NCBI GenBank assembly: GCA_945916025.1
Contig: CAMEGD010000037.1
Span: forward strand, 1 to 11,843
Source: an uncultured Clostridia bacterium
Lineage (GTDB): Bacteria > Bacillota > Clostridia > Tissierellales > Peptoniphilaceae
Reading direction: 5' to 3'
DNA: 11,843 bases
Part shown: positions 7,179 to 11,843 of the stretch, piece after piece
How positions within the stretch are numbered: the first letter of the stretch is position 1
Layout: every line of letters starts with the position of its first letter
Notes under the pieces: generated by a model
Database searches by the model: none
What the model was told of the DNA's origin: nothing
The model's input: only the letters and a program-made list of their open reading frames with translations
Program-made: the position numbers and the translations under genes

Positions 7179-7226
7179 GGAAACCTTTAGGATATTAAAG
7201 TTTTGTTTGTAAATTATCCTTTACAA
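7173..7226 (-). repeat. Nested inverted repeats upstream of and overlapping the ktr promoter
   Basis: Three copies of a TTGTAA-type word occur in alternating orientation. TTGTAAA (7220-7226) faces TTTACAA (7207-7213) across a 6-nt loop. The same TTTACAA can instead pair with TTGTAA at 7173-7178, which is the -35 element, with AAACTTTA/TAAAGGTTT pairing inside. There is no following T run, so this is a poor terminator. It could be a weak 3' stem for the upstream zinc-ribbon transcript or a protein-binding site. Confidence 0.4.
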
Positions 7227-7230
7227 TTAC

Positions 7231-7599
7231 CTATATTCTGTTTCCGCATTTTGGACAAAAAACATGGTCTGCCTCAGCACTATATCCACAGTGAGGACAT
7301 GTATAAGACCTTGAATTGTTTTCATAAATTGGTTTTAAGTCTGAATAACTTAAATCAAGTCTAATATTTCTTTCTAAATCTCTACCAATCTCATCAGAAA
7401 CTTGGTACAAGCTGCCACAACAAGTAGACTCTAAGTAGTAGTTCTTGTTCCACTTAAATATTGGTATAAAAAATATGCTCAATGCTGAATATTCCACAAA
7501 GGCTCTGAAGGGTCCCCTCCTATCACATGATGGACAGGATATAGAAATATTATTTCCAATTTCTTCTCTCTTACTATTAATTCCAAAAATAAAAAACAT
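7231..7599 (-). CDS. Small zinc-ribbon protein with two cysteine clusters
   Basis: A 122-residue protein. The N-terminal half resembles the zinc_ribbon_15 type: MFFIFGI, then CPSC (C22, C25), a hydrophobic stretch SIFFIPIFKW (41-50) and CC (C60, C61), giving a split four-cysteine site. The C-terminus carries a second classical ribbon, CPHC (C101, C104) and CPKC (C115, C118). The hydrophobic stretch is short and flanked by aromatics typical of that fold, so I do not call it a membrane helix. It begins 3 nt after the nfnB stop with only a weak ribosome site (GAAGAAG), which suggests translational coupling to nfnB. The molecular role is unknown; possibilities are zinc binding or protein contact. 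Confidence 0.8.
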   Translation of the reverse strand: MFFIFGINSKREEIGNNISISCPSCDRRGPFRAFVEYSALSIFFIPIFKWNKNYYLESTCCGSLYQVSDEIGRDLERNIRLDLSYSDLKPIYENNSRSYTCPHCGYSAEADHVFCPKCGNRI

Positions 7600-7602
7600 A
7601 AT

Positions 7603-8988
7603 CTAAACTTCTTCTTTCATTAAGGACTTATATATTTCCTTGGCTGCATTTTTTCCAGCTTCCATGGCCAAGATTACAGTTGCAGACCCAGTAACATTGT
7701 CTCCTCCTGCATAAACTCTCTTTAGGGAAGTCTTTCCTTCTTCATTTACTATAATCCTCATTTTTTTATCAGAAGAAAGGCCTTCAGTTGTAGAAGGAAT
7801 AAGAGGGTTTGGATTAGTTCCAAGGGCTAAAATTACCATGTCAGTATCTATATAAAATTCAGTATCAGGAAGGTCCCTAGGAGTCCTTCGTCCAGATTCA
7901 TCTGCATCAGTAAGTTTCATCTTTATACACTTTATTTTTTCAACTTCTCCTCCTTCATTTCCTATAATCTCAAGAGGCCTACTTAAATATATAAATTCAA
8001 TTCCCTCTTCCATGGCATTTTCAATCTCTTCTTCCCTAGCTGGAAGTTCATCCTTGGTCCTCCTATAAAGGACACTTACCTTAGATCCAAACCTTCTAGC
8101 TGTTCTAGCTGCATCCATGGCTACATTTCCACCACCAACCACTACCACATGGTCTCCTACCTTTATTGGAGTTTGGGAGTTCTTCTTGTAAGCGCCCATA
8201 AGATTAGACCTAGTTAGATATTCATTAGCTGAATAAACCCCATTTAGGTTTTCCCCTGGAATATTTAAAAATAAAGGACTACCTGCTCCTGATCCAATAA
8301 ATATAGCATCATAACCTTCATCAAACAAATCTTCTATATTAATAGTTCTTCCAACTACCGTATTAGTTTCAATTTCTACCCCAAGGTCTAATAGCTTTTG
8401 TATTTCAACATCTACTATATCTTCCTTTGGTAGCCTAAACTCTGGAATCCCATAAACCAAAACTCCCCCTGGCCTATGTAGGGCTTCAAAAATTTTTACA
8501 GAAAAGCCCAGCTTTGCAAGTTCTCCAGCACAGCTTATTCCAGCAGGACCAGACCCTATAACAGCAACTTTTTTCTTATTAGACTCTTTTACTTCTATAT
8601 CTTCAATATTATTATCTAGTCCATAATCTGCTGCAAATCTTTCAAGTTTTCCAATGGCTATAGGCTCATACTTTTCACCTAAAATACAGGTGCTCTCACA
8701 TTGGTCCTCTTGGGGACAAACTCTACCGCATACTCCAGGAAGGGAAGAATATTCTCTTAATACCTTATAGGCAAGGTCAAAGTCCTCATTTTCAATATGA
8801 CTAATAAACAAAGGAATATCTATACTAACAGGGCACATTAGTACACACTTTGGGTTTTTACATTTTAGACACCTTTTCGCCTCTAATATAGCCTCCTCCC
8901 TAGTATATCCTAAACAAACTTCATCAAAATTTTTAATCCTCTCCATTGGATCTTGGTAAGAGATTTCAACTCTATGCTTCCTATCCAT
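7603..8988 (-). CDS. nfnB: NfnB: large subunit of the electron-bifurcating NADH-dependent ferredoxin:NADP+ oxidoreductase
   Basis: Flavoprotein homologous to the glutamate synthase small subunit (often labelled gltA). Here it is paired with nfnA, so it most likely forms soluble NfnAB, which couples NADH and reduced ferredoxin oxidation to reduction of two NADP+, reversibly. The N-terminal domain holds Cys40, 43, 48 and 52, and a second cluster region with C87, C91, C97 and C101. The FAD site is GSGPAG (145-150). The second Rossmann fold has GGGNVA (285-290) and ends with YRR (308-310), typical of NADPH 2'-phosphate recognition. The FAD-binding GGDNVTGSATV motif is near the C-terminus. The 461-residue length fits NfnB. 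Its start overlaps the end of nfnA by 8 nt. A glutamate synthase role is less likely because no large-subunit gene is adjacent. Confidence 0.92.
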   Translation of the reverse strand: MDRKHRVEISYQDPMERIKNFDEVCLGYTREEAILEAKRCLKCKNPKCVLMCPVSIDIPLFISHIENEDFDLAYKVLREYSSLPGVCGRVCPQEDQCESTCILGEKYEPIAIGKLERFAADYGLDNNIEDIEVKESNKKKVAVIGSGPAGISCAGELAKLGFSVKIFEALHRPGGVLVYGIPEFRLPKEDIVDVEIQKLLDLGVEIETNTVVGRTINIEDLFDEGYDAIFIGSGAGSPLFLNIPGENLNGVYSANEYLTRSNLMGAYKKNSQTPIKVGDHVVVVGGGNVAMDAARTARRFGSKVSVLYRRTKDELPAREEEIENAMEEGIEFIYLSRPLEIIGNEGGEVEKIKCIKMKLTDADESGRRTPRDLPDTEFYIDTDMVILALGTNPNPLIPSTTEGLSSDKKMRIIVNEEGKTSLKRVYAGGDNVTGSATVILAMEAGKNAAKEIYKSLMKEEV

Positions 8989-9850
8989 TAATAATACCTA
9001 CTACAAGGTCGCAAACCTCGTGGTTTTTTTCAATTTCAATAGACTTGTATTGGCCTTGTCTTCTCAAAGCTTCATCAAAATCAACTAAGTGACCATCAAA
9101 TTCCGGTCCATCAACACAGGCAAACTTAGTTTCACCACCTACAGTAACCCTACAAGCTCCGCACATTCCAGTACCATCAACCATAAGGGGATTCATGGAA
9201 ACCACACTAGGAATACCTAAGTCTTTAGTCTTTAGGGCAGTAAATTTCATCATAATCATAGGTCCAACAATAATGGCTAAGTCATACTTTATATCATCCT
9301 TTTTTACTAGGTCTTCTAAATAATTAACAGCAAATCCCTTATAACCATAAGTTCCATCATCTGTGGATATGTATAGGTTGTCCACAACTTCTTCTATTTT
9401 GTCCTTTAAGATAATAAACTCCTTAGACCTAAAACCAAGTAGGGCATCTACAGCAACACCATGTTCCTTTAGCCACCTACCTTGAGGAATCAAAGTAGCA
9501 GAACCAGTTCCACCACCAACTAATAGAATCCTCTTTTGTCTTAAGGATTCAATATCCTCACATATAAGTTTAGAAGGAAGACCTAATGGTCCTAAGACTC
9601 CAAATAAAAAGTCTCCTTCATTTAAAGACCCAAGTATTTTAGTAGAATGACCAATAGCCTCTACAACTAGGAGAATTGTCCCACTGTCTAAATTTACATC
9701 GCAAATTGTCAAAGGAACCCTTTCTCCATCCTCCTCAACAACTACAATTACAAATTGTCCTGGAAGGGCCTTTTTTGCAATTTTTGGTGCCTCAATTTCT
9801 ATGGAAAAAATACCCTTAGCCAAGTATTTTTTATTAATAACCTTGTTCAT
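8981..9850 (-). CDS. nfnA: NfnA: small subunit of the electron-bifurcating transhydrogenase
   Basis: Ferredoxin-NADP reductase-type flavoprotein, related to dihydroorotate dehydrogenase electron-transfer subunits. The FAD-binding barrel carries RVPLT (44-48), and the NAD-binding domain has GGGTG (112-116). The C-terminal [2Fe-2S] site shows C230, C233 and C245 with D225 five residues before the first cysteine, matching the three-Cys, one-Asp ligand set known for NfnA proteins, followed by GPEFDGH (248-254). This Asp ligand and the adjacent nfnB favour NfnA over PyrK. The 289 residues are normal. Translation starts at an ATG with a perfect AGGAGG. Cytoplasmic; expected to bind NADH and host the bifurcating pair together with NfnB. 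Confidence 0.92.
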   Translation of the reverse strand: MNKVINKKYLAKGIFSIEIEAPKIAKKALPGQFVIVVVEEDGERVPLTICDVNLDSGTILLVVEAIGHSTKILGSLNEGDFLFGVLGPLGLPSKLICEDIESLRQKRILLVGGGTGSATLIPQGRWLKEHGVAVDALLGFRSKEFIILKDKIEEVVDNLYISTDDGTYGYKGFAVNYLEDLVKKDDIKYDLAIIVGPMIMMKFTALKTKDLGIPSVVSMNPLMVDGTGMCGACRVTVGGETKFACVDGPEFDGHLVDFDEALRRQGQYKSIEIEKNHEVCDLVVGIING

Positions 9851-9874
9851 TTAGTCCTCCTTTAAAAAAAGTAC

Positions 9875-9919
9875 ATACAAAAACATCTTTAATTAAAAAG
9901 AGTATAATATAAAAACATC
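9875..9919 (-). repeat. Pair of direct repeats upstream of nfnA
   Basis: GATGTTTTTATAT (9907-9919) and GATGTTTTTGTAT (9875-9887) match at 12 of 13 positions and are offset by exactly 32 bp, about three helical turns. They flank the candidate -10 (9901-9906), so they could be an operator pair, though the AT-rich context makes chance possible. Confidence 0.4.
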
Positions 9920-9929
9920 AAATTTTCTA
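9901..9929 (-). promoter_or_regulatory. Probable nfnA promoter
   Basis: TATACT (9901-9906) has one mismatch to the -10 consensus. TAGAAA (9924-9929) at 17 bp spacing is a weak -35. The position after the glutamate dehydrogenase terminator and about 45 nt before the nfnA ribosome site makes a start here sensible, but the elements are only moderate. Confidence 0.45.
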
Positions 9930-9940
9930 TCATTCCAACA

Positions 9941-9970
9941 AAATAAGGCTAAGCATTCCTGCCTAACCCT
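9941..9970 (-). terminator. Rho-independent terminator after glutamate dehydrogenase
   Basis: On the minus strand GGTTAGGC (9961-9968) pairs with GCTTAGCC (9947-9954) around a 6-nt loop, with flanking AAG/CTT able to extend the stem. TTATTTTG follows. It lies 15 nt past the stop codon and separates this unit from nfnA. Confidence 0.8.
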
Positions 9971-9983
9971 TAAAAACTAAAGT

Positions 9984-11249
9984 CTAGTACCAGCCCCTAA
10001 GCTTCATGGTTTCTGCAATTCTCTTAATAGAAATCATGTAGGCTGCCTCTCTCATAGTAAGACCTTCTTTTTCCTTTAGTTGCCAAATATCTTCAAAGGC
10101 CTTTTCCATTTTTTCTTTTTCTTTATTTAGAACTTCTTCTTCAGTCCAAGTGTCCCCATAGTTGTTTTGAACCCATTCGAAATAAGAAACAGTTACACCA
10201 CCTGCATTAGTTAAAATATCAGGAACTACTGTAACTCCTCTTTCTTTGAGGGCCTCATCTCCATCTGGAGTAGTAGGGCCATTTGCCCCCTCAGCTATAA
10301 ATTTAGCCTTTATTTTCTTTCCTACTTCAGCATTAATAACATTTTCTAAAGCTGCAGGAATAAAAGCATCAACTTCTAAAGCCCAAAAGTCATCAATGTC
10401 AATAACTTCTACATTAGGAAATTTTCTAATATCTCTTTCATTTTTCCTAAAAGCTAAAAGTTCCTTAGCATCAATACCATCCTTGTTGTAGATAGCATAT
10501 TCTTTTCCATCAGCATGGCCTGCAACTGCAACTAACTTAGCTCCATATTCTTGTAGGTGCTTTCCAGTATAAGAACCAACATTACCAAAACCTTGTAAGG
10601 TAAAAGTAGCATCCTTTACATCAATATCTAGTTTCTTAAGCATTTCCTTTACTATAGTAGCAGCTCCAAAACCAGTAGCTTCGTTTCTTCCTAAAGAACC
10701 ACCAAATTCAACAGGCTTTCCAGTAATAAAAGCAGGATTCATTTCACCCGTAAGTTTTAAATACTCATCTGCCATCCATGCCATAATTTGTGGATTCGTG
10801 TTTACATCAGGAGCAGGAATATCTATCCTATCTCCAATAATAGGTTTAATTTTTTGTATATAGCCCCTAGCTAAAGCTTCAATTTCCCTTTGGGATAGCT
10901 CTTTAGGGTTTACAGTAACGCCACCCTTGCCACCACCATAAGGTAGACCTAAAACTCCGCACTTAAAAGTCATCCAAATAGAAAGGGCCTTAACTTCGTC
11001 TAGGTTTACATCTTGATGAAATCTAATTCCTCCCTTAAAAGGTCCAATAGCATCATTGTGTTGGGACCTATAACCCTTGAAAACCTTTACATTTCCATCG
11101 TCCATCTTAACAGGTATAGAAACTTCAATTACCCTTTGAGGTTCTTTTAAAAGCTCATATACACTCTCACCAAGGTCTAGCCTGTCACAGGCCATTCTAA
11201 TTTGTTTTTGAGCACTTAATAGAGGGTTGTCTTTAATATCTTTAGTCAT
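9984..11249 (-). CDS. gdhA: Glutamate dehydrogenase (hexameric Glu/Leu/Phe/Val dehydrogenase family)
   Basis: Interconverts glutamate and 2-oxoglutarate plus ammonia with NAD(P). The 421 residues fit the roughly 45-48 kDa hexameric class. The substrate site is intact: KGGIRF with K72, K96, catalytic K108 in LPYGGGKGG and catalytic D148 in PAPDVNT. The dinucleotide fold has GFGNVG (220-225). At the end of strand 2 the sequence is VAVAGHADG (240-248), without the acidic residue expected there in clear NAD-specific members, so the cofactor is uncertain. The stretch that follows (YAIYNKDGID) is as I remember it from Peptoniphilus-type enzymes. The ATG has GGAGG 5 nt upstream. It is cotranscribed with the cupin gene 17 nt upstream and ends at a terminator. 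In this lifestyle the likely direction is glutamate catabolism. Confidence 0.95.
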   Translation of the reverse strand: MTKDIKDNPLLSAQKQIRMACDRLDLGESVYELLKEPQRVIEVSIPVKMDDGNVKVFKGYRSQHNDAIGPFKGGIRFHQDVNLDEVKALSIWMTFKCGVLGLPYGGGKGGVTVNPKELSQREIEALARGYIQKIKPIIGDRIDIPAPDVNTNPQIMAWMADEYLKLTGEMNPAFITGKPVEFGGSLGRNEATGFGAATIVKEMLKKLDIDVKDATFTLQGFGNVGSYTGKHLQEYGAKLVAVAGHADGKEYAIYNKDGIDAKELLAFRKNERDIRKFPNVEVIDIDDFWALEVDAFIPAALENVINAEVGKKIKAKFIAEGANGPTTPDGDEALKERGVTVVPDILTNAGGVTVSYFEWVQNNYGDTWTEEEVLNKEKEKMEKAFEDIWQLKEKEGLTMREAAYMISIKRIAETMKLRGWY

Positions 11250-11266
11250 AGTAACCTCCAGGACTC

Positions 11267-11809
11267 CTATTCAATACCTTCCATATTTTGGTCTTTGTAA
11301 CCTTCTCTAATAACCTTGTATTCACCAGTTTCAGTATTTAGATCAAAAACATCAAAGTTGTTCTTTAAGTCCATGCCTTCATGATGAGTAGCTAGATTTA
11401 CAGACGCAGATCCATTTTCACCACTAATAATTCTATGGAATACATGAGTTGGCCAAATCAAAATACCGGCACCTTCCACAACTACTTCGCCATTGTGAGA
11501 AATATAATCAGGAGTAACTACGAATTTTTCAATTTTTCCATGTTCAGTATTATATAGCTCAACATTTCTTTCACCAGCAAGTACTAAAAGATTGTCGTCT
11601 TGGTGGTAGTGCATATACCAAGGTCTTTCAACATCTCCAACAGGCCCTGGAGAAACAGCTGGCCCTCTGTGCATAACCCTATCAATGGCATCTACCTTAG
11701 GAACCATTGACTTAACCATAACATCAAACTCAACACTTTGAGTCCTTCTAAACTCTTTTAACTTAATAATCTTAAATAAACCTTCAATCTCTCTTACTAC
11801 AAAATTCAT
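11267..11809 (-). CDS. Cupin-fold protein of unknown function, upstream of glutamate dehydrogenase
   Basis: A 180-residue soluble protein. I do not recognise a named family beyond the cupin fold. Motif 1 is represented by HYHQDDNLLVLAG (67-79), a shortened HxHx2D form of HxHx3-4E(x6)G. Motif 2 is represented by WPTHVFHRI (119-127), with H122 and H125. H67, H69, D72 and H125 are candidate metal ligands. Further conserved-looking residues are GPAVSPGPVGD (49-59) and THHEG (141-145). The ATG follows AGGAGG (11819-11824) at 9 nt. It sits 17 nt ahead of glutamate dehydrogenase with no terminator, so they are almost certainly cotranscribed. The upstream promoter is beyond the window; TATATC near 11830-11835 could be its -10. 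It might be a small-molecule sensor or an isomerase/oxygenase-like enzyme; no function is assigned. Confidence 0.75.
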   Translation of the reverse strand: MNFVVREIEGLFKIIKLKEFRRTQSVEFDVMVKSMVPKVDAIDRVMHRGPAVSPGPVGDVERPWYMHYHQDDNLLVLAGERNVELYNTEHGKIEKFVVTPDYISHNGEVVVEGAGILIWPTHVFHRIISGENGSASVNLATHHEGMDLKNNFDVFDLNTETGEYKVIREGYKDQNMEGIE

Positions 11810-11843
11810 TTTTTTCTTCCTCCTTTTTTAGATATATAACCTA

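Noticed and set aside
7207..7226. Hairpin after the zinc-ribbon gene as a rho-independent terminator
   Set aside because: The stem is only 7 bp, AT-rich and lacks a following T run.
7603..9850. Reading the pair as glutamate synthase small subunit plus dihydroorotate dehydrogenase electron-transfer subunit
   Set aside because: The overlapping gene pair, the Asp-plus-three-Cys iron-sulfur site in the small protein and the absence of gltB or pyrD nearby fit NfnAB better.
10246..10491. Plus-strand open frame opposite glutamate dehydrogenase
   Set aside because: Serine/alanine-rich shadow of a conserved enzyme, with no coding signals.
1..11843. CRISPR array, mobile element, tRNA or rRNA gene, phage or defence system
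   Set aside because: No regularly spaced repeats, transposase or integrase motifs, cloverleaf or rRNA-like sequences were seen on either strand; the non-coding gaps are all shorter than 300 nt and are accounted for by promoters, the T-box and terminators.

Overview
The window is an AT-rich stretch (about one third G+C by eye) in which every gene reads on the minus strand. The genes point to an anaerobic, amino-acid-fermenting low-GC Gram-positive: a threonine-type T-box leader, strong AGGAGG ribosome binding sites, a KtrAB potassium system, an electron-bifurcating NfnAB transhydrogenase and a catabolic-type hexameric glutamate dehydrogenase. I infer a member of the Tissierellia/Peptoniphilaceae (Anaerococcus or Peptoniphilus-like). 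That placement rests on gene content and style, not on a search.

In transcription order (high to low coordinates) there are four units. (1) 11809-9984: an uncharacterised cupin-fold protein followed 17 nt later by glutamate dehydrogenase, closed by a hairpin terminator at 9941-9970. (2) 9850-7231: nfnA and nfnB, overlapping by 8 nt, then a small two-part zinc-ribbon protein only 3 nt downstream. A probable promoter and a 32-bp-spaced direct repeat lie in the 133-nt gap upstream. (3) 7178-2329: a well-formed promoter followed by five tightly packed genes: ktrB, ktrA, a SpoU/TrmH-type RNA 2'-O-methyltransferase, a DUF6873-like (guanidino-modifying-enzyme fold) protein and hisS. (4) 2312-101: a good promoter, a threonyl T-box riboswitch, thrS and a strong terminator. 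At the left edge the first 19 codons of another minus-strand gene are visible, directly behind an extended -10 promoter, so its mRNA may be leaderless.

The units suggest a theme. Glutamate dehydrogenase deaminates glutamate and reduces a nicotinamide cofactor, and NfnAB exchanges electrons between NADH, ferredoxin and NADP(H), so units 1 and 2 together handle redox balance in amino-acid fermentation. Unit 3 mixes ion homeostasis, RNA modification and aminoacylation. thrS is controlled separately, by uncharged tRNA-Thr.

I found no mobile element, CRISPR array, tRNA/rRNA gene or defence system. Most genes are ordinary housekeeping genes. The least understood items are the cupin partnered with glutamate dehydrogenase, the DUF6873-like protein in the ktr-hisS operon, the glutamate dehydrogenase cofactor site, the variant HisRS and the possible leaderless gene at the edge.
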